Assembly (NCBI GenBank): GCA_964648215.1
Contig: CAZYMF010000078.1
Location: 1 to 20,345, forward strand
DNA length: 20,345 nucleotides
Reading direction: 5' to 3'
Origin: CAZYMF01 sp964648215
GTDB lineage: Bacteria > Desulfobacterota > Binatia > HRBIN30 > JACQVA1
Shown: piece by piece, positions 14,520 through 20,345 of the stretch
Layout of the letters: each line of letters opens with the position of its first letter
How positions within the stretch are numbered: the stretch's first letter is position 1
The notes under the pieces: generated by a model
The model's database searches: none
What the model saw: the letters and a program-made list of their open reading frames with translations, nothing else
Told to the model about the DNA's origin: nothing
Position numbers and translations under genes: made by a program

Positions 14520-15674
14520 TCAGACGCGATAGCCGGCGGTCTTGTCCAAGGTACGATTCAACGCTCCCGCCGGTGCCAATCGCATGAGCAGGTCGCGCAG
14601 GGCACAGAGCAGCGGCCGCTCCGCCTGGGCGGCGTAGCCGAGCTTCCACGACTGGGTGGTGATCCACGCGGTCCGCGGCATGCGCTCGCTCTGGTAGCGC
14701 CGCAACGCGCCCGGCAGGGTGCTCTCCTCGGCCAGCGCCCGGCACAGCACGACGCTGCTCTCGATCGCCATGCACGCCCCCTGCCCCATGTTCGGCGTGG
14801 TGGCGTGGGCCGCGTCGCCGAGCAGCACGACACGACCCTGCGACCAGCAACTCTGCGGCGGGAAGTCGTAGATGTCGTTGTGCAGAATCTGCTCCGCCGG
14901 CGTGGCTTCGATCAGCCGCATCACCGGGTCGTGCCAGCCCGCGAAGCGCTGGCGCAGAAATTCCTTGCGCTCCGTCGGGCTCTGGCTCCCCCCCGCCGGC
15001 GTGTTGGCGGTGGCAAACCAGTAGATCTCGCGCGAATTGATGGGCACAATGCCGAAACGCGAGCCGCGTCCCCACGATTCGGAGGTGAGCCCCGCCGTCA
15101 CCAGATCGGGGCTGGCCACCACGCCGCGCCAGGCCGTGTAGCCGGCGTAGCGCAGCGCCACCGCAGGCAACACGTACGGGCGAACGACGGAGCGGATGCC
15201 GTCCGCGCCGACGACCATGTCGGCCCTCTCGCCGGCGCCACCGGCGAAATGAACCGACACGCCGTCGCCTTCCGGGACCACCCCGTCACAGCTCATCCCG
15301 AGTCGAACGGCGTCGGCCGGAAGGGCGGCGAGCAACGCTTCCTGGAGGTCGCCGCGGTGGAGGGCGATGGTCGGTTCGCCGTAGCGCTGCCGGTGCTCCG
15401 CCACGTCGGTCACCGCGAGATCCCGCCCGCTCGCCGTGCGGATGGCGCTGCGCCGCACGACGGCGCCGCGGGCGAGCACGTCGTCGGCGACGCCGAGAAC
15501 CCGCAGTGCCCGGACCGCGTTGGCCCACAGGGTCAAGCCGGCGCCCAAGCGCTCGAAGCGATCCGCCCGCTCGCACACCGTGGCGTCGACGCCGAGGCGG
15601 CGCAGGCCGATCGCGGCGCACAAGCCGCCGATGCCGCCGCCGATGACGGCGGCTCGTTTCACGGGTATGGTCAT
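14520..15674 (-). CDS. FAD-dependent monooxygenase (class A flavoprotein hydroxylase)
   Basis: A 384-residue enzyme of the p-hydroxybenzoate-hydroxylase superfamily. The three expected FAD motifs are visible: GGGIGGLCAA at residues 12-21 (dinucleotide-binding), VVGADGIRSVVR near 152-163 (DG motif), and VVLLGDAAHATTPNMGQG near 282-300 (GD motif). Such enzymes hydroxylate or epoxidise aromatic or isoprenoid substrates with NAD(P)H and oxygen. The salicylate/3-hydroxybenzoate hydroxylase branch and the zeaxanthin-epoxidase-like branch both share this layout, so the substrate is not assigned. ATG 15674 (MTIPVKRAAVIGGG) gives the usual short lead before the FAD motif, but its GAGGAG is 12 bases away. 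An upstream ATG at 15716 has GGAAG at a better distance and would add 14 residues. It is transcribed divergently from the persulfide dioxygenase gene. No pathway partner genes adjoin it. Confidence 0.88.
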   Translation of the reverse strand: MTIPVKRAAVIGGGIGGLCAAIGLRRLGVDATVCERADRFERLGAGLTLWANAVRALRVLGVADDVLARGAVVRRSAIRTASGRDLAVTDVAEHRQRYGEPTIALHRGDLQEALLAALPADAVRLGMSCDGVVPEGDGVSVHFAGGAGERADMVVGADGIRSVVRPYVLPAVALRYAGYTAWRGVVASPDLVTAGLTSESWGRGSRFGIVPINSREIYWFATANTPAGGSQSPTERKEFLRQRFAGWHDPVMRLIEATPAEQILHNDIYDFPPQSCWSQGRVVLLGDAAHATTPNMGQGACMAIESSVVLCRALAEESTLPGALRRYQSERMPRTAWITTQSWKLGYAAQAERPLLCALRDLLMRLAPAGALNRTLDKTAGYRV

Positions 15675-15745
15675 GCCAGGGCCGGTCTCCTCGCGCAGAT
15701 TTGGCGCGCACCTCATCTCACACTTCCGATTCGAGCTCCACCCGT

Positions 15746-15774
15746 TTGCCAACTTCGGAGGAATCGGCGATAGG
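15746..15774 (+). promoter_or_regulatory. Possible sigma-70-type promoter for the persulfide dioxygenase gene
   Basis: TTGCCA at 15746-15751 (five of six -35 matches), then exactly 17 bases, then GATAGG at 15769-15774 (three of six -10 matches). This would give a start about 20 bases before ATG 15802. The arrangement parallels the candidate at 3817-3845. It is supported only by a loose consensus match. Confidence 0.3.
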
Positions 15775-15801
15775 TTGCCTCCTCATCCTCGGGAGGAAGA
15801 G

Positions 15802-16839
15802 ATGCTGTTTCACGAGCTGAACCGCGGCAAGTGCAAGACCTACCTGCTCGCGTGCGAGGAAACGCGCAAGGCGGTGCTCATCGATCCGCTGAAGGAGAGG
15901 GTCGATCGCTATCTCGCCCTGCTCGCATACTACGACTGCAATCTGGAGCTGGTGATCGACACGCATACGCATGCCGACCACCGCACGGGCACGTGGGATC
16001 TGCGTGACCTGACCGGCGCCCAGGTGGCGATGCACCGTCGCGCGCCGGCGCCGCACATCGACATCCACGTCGAGGACGGGCAACGCCTCACCGTCGGGCG
16101 GCTGCAGCTCGAAGTTCGCTACACGCCCGGGCACACCCCCGACGGCATCAGCCTCTACGCCGGCGATCGCGTGTTCACCGGCGACACCATACTCATCCAC
16201 GGCACCGGCCGTGCCGACTTCGCCGGCGGCGACGCCGGCGCGCAGTACGACGGCATCATGAGCAAGCTCTTCACCCTGCCCGACGATACCCTGGTCTTCC
16301 CGGCGCACGACTACCGCGGTCACACGCAGTCGACGATCGGCGAGGAGAAGCGCGCCAATCCGCGCCTGGCCGGCCGAACACGAGAGGCCTATATCGACCT
16401 GATGAACAACCTCGGCCTGCCGTTGCCCGACAAGATCCAGGAGGCATTGCAGGCGAACCAGTCGGCGATCGAGGACGAAGGAGTGCAGTTTCCGACGCTG
16501 GCGCAGCTCAACCACGTGCGCCAGGCCGCGCCGCTGGACGTCAGTGCCCGACTCAAGGGCCGCAACCGCCCCTTCCTGCTCGACGTCCGCGAGGCCGACG
16601 AGTTCTCCGGCGAGCTCGGCCACATTTCCGACGCCGTGCTGATCCCGCTGCCCGAGCTCTCCGCGCGCGCCGCGGAGCTGACGCCGCACAAGGAGCACGA
16701 CATCGTCGTCATCTGCCGCGCCGGCGTCCGCAGCGCCACCGCCGCCGCCATCCTCACCAGCCTCGGCTTCGATCACGTCTCGAACCTGAAGGGAGGCATG
16801 CTCGACTGGAACGAGGCGAAGCTGCCGGTGGAGCGGTGA
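15802..16839 (+). CDS. Persulfide dioxygenase-rhodanese fusion (ETHE1-like)
   Basis: A 345-residue two-domain enzyme. Residues 1 to about 230 form a metallo-beta-lactamase fold of the ETHE1 type. THTHADH at 54-60, PGH with His111, GD with Asp128 and PAHDY with His169 are the metal-site positions; His55, His111 and Asp128 correspond to the mono-iron triad of ETHE1. Residues about 245-345 form a rhodanese domain with the active loop CRAGVRS, Cys305 being the persulfide-carrying residue. ETHE1 oxidises glutathione persulfide to sulfite, and rhodanese moves sulfane sulfur between thiols and thiosulfate. Fusions in this order are known from Burkholderia. It is a cytoplasmic sulfide-detoxification enzyme by family knowledge. 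ATG 15802 follows GGGAGGA closely. No sulfide:quinone reductase gene is nearby. Confidence 0.9.
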   Translation: MLFHELNRGKCKTYLLACEETRKAVLIDPLKERVDRYLALLAYYDCNLELVIDTHTHADHRTGTWDLRDLTGAQVAMHRRAPAPHIDIHVEDGQRLTVGRLQLEVRYTPGHTPDGISLYAGDRVFTGDTILIHGTGRADFAGGDAGAQYDGIMSKLFTLPDDTLVFPAHDYRGHTQSTIGEEKRANPRLAGRTREAYIDLMNNLGLPLPDKIQEALQANQSAIEDEGVQFPTLAQLNHVRQAAPLDVSARLKGRNRPFLLDVREADEFSGELGHISDAVLIPLPELSARAAELTPHKEHDIVVICRAGVRSATAAAILTSLGFDHVSNLKGGMLDWNEAKLPVER

Positions 16840-16878
16840 CGGGGTTGCGGTAATGCGATGTGCCCGGTCGGACAACAC

Positions 16879-17016
16879 CTATCGCGGTTCGCCCGAGAAC
16901 TGAACGGCACCCTCTGGGAGCACGACCCCCGGCAGCATGCGGGAGGTCCAGATGTGGACGGCGGAGCGCAGGTCACAGCCGCCGCGGCGGAGAACGCTGG
17001 CGATGTCGTCGGTCAT
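16879..17016 (-). CDS. Possible 45-residue small protein
   Basis: A short frame of 45 codons and a TAG stop (MTDDIASVLRRGGCDLR...). Its start is unusually well equipped: GAGGAG with AGGAG 5 bases before ATG 17016, one of the best Shine-Dalgarno sequences in the window. It lies 82 bases after the universal stress protein gene on the same strand, so it could be the last gene of that transcript. The predicted protein has an N-terminal amphipathic helix, one Cys, a Trp and a Pro/Val-rich second half (MLPGVVLPEGAVQFSGEPR). No membrane segment or known motif is seen. It may instead be the remnant of a longer gene. No function is proposed. Confidence 0.4.
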   Translation of the reverse strand: MTDDIASVLRRGGCDLRSAVHIWTSRMLPGVVLPEGAVQFSGEPR

Positions 17017-17079
17017 CCGATCTCCTCGAAGGCGGTTCTCCGTTCTCTTCTGCACCACTTCCAGGCCCGGTGGAAAGCG

Positions 17080-17097
17080 CGCAGGCTAAAACCTGCG
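17080..17097. repeat. Short palindromic element after the stress-protein stop codon
   Basis: CGCAGG, a six-base loop CTAAAA, then CCTGCG: a perfect six-pair stem, one base after the stop codon of the universal stress protein gene read on the minus strand. In RNA of that strand the loop would be UUUUAG. Elements of this kind (CAGG...CCTG stems next to GTAG/CTAC) are, as I recall, scattered through intergenic regions of several GC-rich phyla. It could stabilise the 3' end of the ATPase-stress protein transcript. There is no T tract, so it is not a canonical intrinsic terminator. Confidence 0.5.
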
Positions 17098-17098
17098 A

Positions 17099-17593
17099 CT
17101 ACGGAGCTTCCGGAGCCGGCGCCGCGCGCACTTCCTCCAGCGGCGGGCGGGTGACGACGAGGACCGGGCGGTCGGTGGACTCGATCACGCGGCGGGTGAT
17201 GCTGCCCATGAGGATGCGGCGGGCGCCGTGGCGGCCGATCTTGCCGATGACGATGGCGTCGGCTTGCTCGCGCGCGGCGACGTCGCAGATGATGGCCCCG
17301 GGATCCCCTTCCGCCTGCTCCTCCCGATGCGCCACGCCGCGTTCCGCCGCCAGCCGCGCCACCGACTGCAGATACTTGCTGCCGTGCTCGAGCAGTCGCT
17401 GCCGCGCCGCCTGCCCGTCCTCGGGCTCGCGCGCCCCGAGCTCCGCCGCGAGCTGCTCGTCGACCACGTGGAGGAAGACCACCTCGGCGCCGTGCGGCTC
17501 GGCCAGCAGCACCGCGTGCTCCGCCGCGTAACGGGAGTACTCCGAGCCGTCCACCGGGACCAGGATGCGCCGGATCCGATACAATGCGGACAT
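17099..17593 (-). CDS. Universal stress protein (UspA family), ATP-binding type
   Basis: A 164-residue single-domain protein. The N-terminal strand RRILVPVDGSEYS (residues 8-20) and the nucleotide-binding motif G-2x-G-9x-G-S (Gly117, Gly120, Gly130, Ser131) show the ATP-binding branch of the family. The C-terminal strand is RPVLVVTRP. The last dozen residues (EEVRAAPAPEAP) are an Ala/Pro tail. USPs are cytoplasmic regulators of stress survival; some bind ATP or cAMP and modulate transporters. The AAGGAG ribosome binding site lies within the last codons of the upstream ATPase subunit D gene, whose TGA is separated from this ATG by one base (TGA-G-ATG). Translation is thus coupled to subunit D. 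This arrangement suggests a role tied to ATPase state, but that is an inference. Confidence 0.92.
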   Translation of the reverse strand: MSALYRIRRILVPVDGSEYSRYAAEHAVLLAEPHGAEVVFLHVVDEQLAAELGAREPEDGQAARQRLLEHGSKYLQSVARLAAERGVAHREEQAEGDPGAIICDVAAREQADAIVIGKIGRHGARRILMGSITRRVIESTDRPVLVVTRPPLEEVRAAPAPEAP

Positions 17594-17594
17594 C

Positions 17595-18236
17595 TCATTC
17601 TCCTTCGCCGGACTCGCGTCCGCTCTTGAGGCGCTTGAGCTGAAACAGCGCCTCGCGCTCGCGCTCGTCGAGCGTGGCCTCGATGAATTGGATGGTATCG
17701 CGATACTCGGGAATGAAGATGTGCTCGAGCGCGTTGACCTTGCGCTGCGTCTTCTGCAGCTCGGCCGCCAGCCGGCGGCACGACACCTCGCTCTCGGCCA
17801 GACGCACGATCTGCGGCAACAACGCGCGCACGCGCCGTCGCACGTGCGCCGCAGCCGCCGGTCCCCAGCCGGGCGCGGTCGCCGGCCCGGGGACCTCGGT
17901 CATCTCCAGCTCGAGCAGGGGAACGATCACCCCCATCACGCTGCGCTCGCGCACCCGCAACACCTCCCCGTCGCTCGCGCCCAGCGCCTCCGCCTCCAGC
18001 AACTCCCGGCCGCCGGCGAGCGCCGCCGCCCGCAGCGCCTCGTAGACGCCGGTGAGCCCCGTCTCCACCTCGCGGCGCAGCTGCGCCGTCTCGCGGTGCA
18101 TCTCGATCAGCTGCTCGAGCAGCACCTCGCGCTTCTGGTCGAGCAGCTCGTGACCCGACCGCACGAAGCCGAAGTGCTCCTTCAGCCGCAGCAGGTTGCT
18201 CTTGGTCGGCGAGATGTCGGGGCGGCGCATGCTCAT
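17595..18236 (-). CDS. atpD: V/A-type ATPase subunit D (central stalk)
   Basis: A 213-residue protein of the V/A-ATPase D family, the rotating shaft that links the A3B3 head to the membrane ring. The start RRPDISPTKSNLLRLK matches the family N-terminal signature (PT-x-x-x-LLRLK). The C-terminal helix carries LQKTQRKVNALEHIFIPEY, also diagnostic. The two long coiled-coil helices span roughly residues 10-75 and 140-205, and between them is a less conserved region with a Gly/Pro/Ala insert (PGPATAPGWGPAAA). The length is normal. ATG 18236 overlaps the stop of subunit B by four bases (ATGA); an alternative ATG two codons later is possible. The product would be matched in amount to B and to the stress protein that follows. 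Confidence 0.95.
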   Translation of the reverse strand: MSMRRPDISPTKSNLLRLKEHFGFVRSGHELLDQKREVLLEQLIEMHRETAQLRREVETGLTGVYEALRAAALAGGRELLEAEALGASDGEVLRVRERSVMGVIVPLLELEMTEVPGPATAPGWGPAAAAHVRRRVRALLPQIVRLAESEVSCRRLAAELQKTQRKVNALEHIFIPEYRDTIQFIEATLDEREREALFQLKRLKSGRESGEGE

Positions 18237-19660
18237 TCCTTGCGTTCGGACGCAGTCGCGCCCGCGCCGCTCGCGGCGGGACGGTAGCGCTCGAGCAGCT
18301 CGCGCGTCAGCCGTGTCAGCTCGGACTCGGGCAGCGGCGCCAGGGTGCGCCAGCCGAGGTCGAGAGTCTCGATGAAGTCGCGGTTCTCCTCGTCTCCCTG
18401 GGTGAGGAACTGGCGTTCGAACTGCCCGGCAAACTGGAGATAGCGGCGGTCGGTCGCCGACAGCTCCTCGCTGCCGATGATGCTCGCCAGACGCTGCACC
18501 TCCTTCACCCGCGCGTACGCCGCGTAGAGCTGGCTCGCCAGCCGCGAGTGATCCTCGCGCGTGCGCTCGGCGCCGATGCCGTCCTCCATCAGGCGGGAGA
18601 GCGACGGCAGCACGTCGATCGGCGGATAGATGCCGCGCTCGTTCAGATCGCGCGAGAGCACGATCTGCCCCTCGGTGATGTACCCGGTCAGATCGGGGAT
18701 CGGGTGCGTGATGTCGTCGCTGGGCATGGTCAGGATCGGGATCTGCGTGATCGAGCCGGCGCGATCCTTGATCCTGCCGGCGCGCTCGTAGAGCGAGGCG
18801 AGGTCGCTGTACAGGTAGCCGGGGTAGCCCTTGCGGCTGGGCACCTCGCCCTTGGCCGTGGCCACCTCGCGCAGCGCCTCGCAGTAGTTGGTGATGTCGG
18901 TCAGCACCACCAGCACGTGCATGCCGAGATCGAAGGCGAGGTACTCGGCGACGGTGAGCGCCACCCGCGGCGTGATCAGCCGCTCGACGCTGGGATCGTC
19001 GGCCAGGTTGAGGAACAGGACGCTGTTGCGGAACGCGCCGCTCTCCTGCAGCCCGCGCTGGAAGAAGTCGGCGACGTCGTGCTTGACGCCGATGGCGGCG
19101 AAGACGACGGCAAACTCGCCGGCGTCGTCCGCGAGCGCCGCCTGGCGCACGATCTGGGCCGCCAAATGGTTGTGCGGCAGGCCGCTGCCGGAGAAGATCG
19201 GCAGCTTCTGCCCCCGCACCAGCGTGTTCATGCCGTCGATGCTGGAGATGCCGGTGCGGATGCAGTCGCGCGGATAGTCGCGCCGGACCGCGTTGATCGG
19301 CCGGCCGTTGACGTCACGCATCTCCTCGGCCACCGGCGGCGGGCCGCCGTCGAGCGGCTGGCCGAGCCCGTCGAAGACGCGGCCCAGCATCTCGCGCGCC
19401 ACCGGCGCGGTGAAGGGATGTCCGAGGAAACGCACGCGCGTGTCGGCCACCGACAGCGCCGCCGTGCCTTCCAACACCTCGATCACCGCGAGGTCGTCGC
19501 GCAGCTCGAGCACGCGCCCGTGCAGCGATTGCCCCGTCGGCGACAGCACCTCCGCCACCTCGCCGAAACCGACGCCGTGGACCCCCTGCAGAAAGACGAG
19601 CGGGCCGTGGATGCGGTGCAACCCGCGATATTCCAGACCGATGTAGCTGGGCGCGTTCAT
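18233..19660 (-). CDS. atpB: V/A-type ATPase subunit B (non-catalytic)
   Basis: A 475-residue subunit that alternates with A in the hexameric head. The P-loop position near residues 152-162 reads FSGSGLPHN instead of a Walker A lysine motif, as expected for the non-catalytic V-type B subunit. Other landmarks are GRVFDGLGQPLDGG, FVVFAAIGVK-type strand (FAVVFAAIGVKH), VLVVLTDITNYCEALRE, RKGYPGYLYSDLASLYERAG, and GSITQIPILTMPSDDITHPIPDLTGYITEGQ given here as two adjoining pieces of the conserved adenine-pocket region. ATG 19660 is chosen: GGGAG lies about 8 bases upstream. A GTG at 19669 overlapping the A stop would add three residues and is a credible alternative. It lies five bases after the end of subunit A, so the genes form one operon. 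Confidence 0.96.
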   Translation of the reverse strand: MNAPSYIGLEYRGLHRIHGPLVFLQGVHGVGFGEVAEVLSPTGQSLHGRVLELRDDLAVIEVLEGTAALSVADTRVRFLGHPFTAPVAREMLGRVFDGLGQPLDGGPPPVAEEMRDVNGRPINAVRRDYPRDCIRTGISSIDGMNTLVRGQKLPIFSGSGLPHNHLAAQIVRQAALADDAGEFAVVFAAIGVKHDVADFFQRGLQESGAFRNSVLFLNLADDPSVERLITPRVALTVAEYLAFDLGMHVLVVLTDITNYCEALREVATAKGEVPSRKGYPGYLYSDLASLYERAGRIKDRAGSITQIPILTMPSDDITHPIPDLTGYITEGQIVLSRDLNERGIYPPIDVLPSLSRLMEDGIGAERTREDHSRLASQLYAAYARVKEVQRLASIIGSEELSATDRRYLQFAGQFERQFLTQGDEENRDFIETLDLGWRTLAPLPESELTRLTRELLERYRPAASGAGATASERKE

Positions 19661-19665
19661 CCGCT

Positions 19666-20345
19666 TCACTCCCGCGCCAACGCGTCCATCTGCTCGTCGA
19701 CGGTCTGCATCAGCTCGTCGAACTTCGCCGGCTCGTCGTTGCCGATCTCGAAGCGCATGCGCAGCAGCGTGCTCCGCACCGGCAGCTCCTTGACCCGGTA
19801 CACCGGGATCTTGTGCTCGACGATGCCCAGGCCGCGATCGAAGTAGTGGAAGACGGCGCGCAACATGCGCAGCTGCTTCTCCGGGCTGCTGTAGCGGTCG
19901 ACGGCGTCGAAGGCGTTCTGCTGCAGGACGGCGTTGCGCAGCACCCACGCCCCTTCGAGCGTCATCCGCTCGCGGTCGGGCAGGGATTCCTCGCCGACCA
20001 GCCGCACGATCTGCTGCAGCTTGACCTCCTCGCCGAGTAGCTCGATGCCGCGCGCGCGCAGCGACTGCCAGTCGGCGAATCCCTGCTCGCGCCACCAGGC
20101 CCCGAGATCGGCGGCGTACTCGCTGTACGAGTCGCGGAAATTGATGGCGGGGAAGAATCGGGCGCTGGCCAGCTCCTTGTCCAGCCCCCAGAAGCAGCGC
20201 ACGAAACGCTTGGTGTGCTGCGTCACCGGCTCGGTGAAATCGCCCCCGGGAGGCGACACGGCACCGATGGCGCTCACCGAGCCGTCCGCGCCGGCCAGGG
20301 TGGCGACGGCCCCGGCGCGTTCGTAGAACTCCGCCAGCCGCGTCG
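19666..20345 (-). CDS. atpA: V/A-type ATPase subunit A (catalytic), C-terminal part
   Basis: The frame enters from the right edge without a start and gives the last 225 residues. RLAEFYERAG, the GSVSAIGAVSPPGGDFTEP segment, TKRFVRCFWGLD and FFPAINF are highly characteristic of the catalytic A subunit of V- and A-type ATPases. They lie after the nucleotide-binding P-loop, which is outside the window. The C-terminal helical domain continues with QQIVRLVGEESLPDRER and LQQNAFDAVDRYSS. The bacterial form works either as an ATP synthase or as an ion-pumping ATPase; the ion and direction cannot be told from this part. The remaining subunits (C, E, F, G, I and K) are presumably to the right, beyond the window. 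A GTG at 20277 is internal and not a start. Confidence 0.95.
   Translation of the reverse strand, partial: TRLAEFYERAGAVATLAGADGSVSAIGAVSPPGGDFTEPVTQHTKRFVRCFWGLDKELASARFFPAINFRDSYSEYAADLGAWWREQGFADWQSLRARGIELLGEEVKLQQIVRLVGEESLPDRERMTLEGAWVLRNAVLQQNAFDAVDRYSSPEKQLRMLRAVFHYFDRGLGIVEHKIPVYRVKELPVRSTLLRMRFEIGNDEPAKFDELMQTVDEQMDALARE

Overview
This window comes from a GC-rich bacterial chromosome. Two runs of exactly 100 N mark scaffold joins, so it is probably a draft or metagenome-assembled genome. A large AsmA/DUF748-type protein points to a Gram-negative cell envelope. A V/A-type ATPase, an OpcA-partnered glucose-6-phosphate dehydrogenase and a glucose dehydrogenase of the Sulfolobus type together suggest a deltaproteobacteria-like, Binatota-like or similar uncultured lineage. 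The taxonomy is an inference and is weakly supported. No rRNA, tRNA, CRISPR array, transposase or phage gene was seen.

Layout, left to right. (1) Positions 1-3729, minus strand: the N-terminal part of an alpha-helical protein that runs off the left edge, preceded by a 1089-residue membrane-anchored DUF748/AsmA-like protein. (2) Positions 3865-5837, plus strand: a hotdog-fold protein, a small four-helix membrane protein and a HEAT-repeat protein. (3) Positions 5911-13347, minus strand, read tkt > zwf > opcA > glk > gdh: a glucose-oxidation and pentose-phosphate cluster. The tkt gene is split by a gap that is an assembly artefact, because identical 55-bp sequences flank the N run. (4) Positions 13767-14415, plus strand: a small TM2-like membrane protein and a small exported protein truncated by the second gap. 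(5) Positions 14520-15674, minus strand: an FAD-dependent aromatic-ring-type monooxygenase, divergent from a plus-strand persulfide dioxygenase-rhodanese fusion (15802-16839). (6) Positions 16879-20345, minus strand: V/A-type ATPase subunits A (partial), B and D, a universal stress protein translationally coupled to D, and a possible 45-residue small protein.

How the genes work together. The cluster in part 3 gives glucose two entry routes: phosphorylation by Glk followed by Zwf/OpcA oxidation, with Tkt rearranging pentoses, and direct oxidation to gluconolactone by Gdh. The lactonase, 6-phosphogluconate dehydrogenase and transaldolase are not in the window. The ATPase genes show overlapping or nearly abutting start and stop codons, typical of a stoichiometric complex.

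The least expected signal is non-coding. Several spacers, including the glk-opcA spacer, the zwf-tkt spacer and the region upstream of tkt, hold degenerate arrays with a seven-base period, and two of them have inverted arms. They resemble the heptanucleotide STRR repeats of filamentous cyanobacteria in form, not necessarily in origin. I found no clear new multi-gene system. The best leads are these arrays, the coupling of a stress protein to the ATPase, and the 45-codon reading frame with a strong ribosome binding site.
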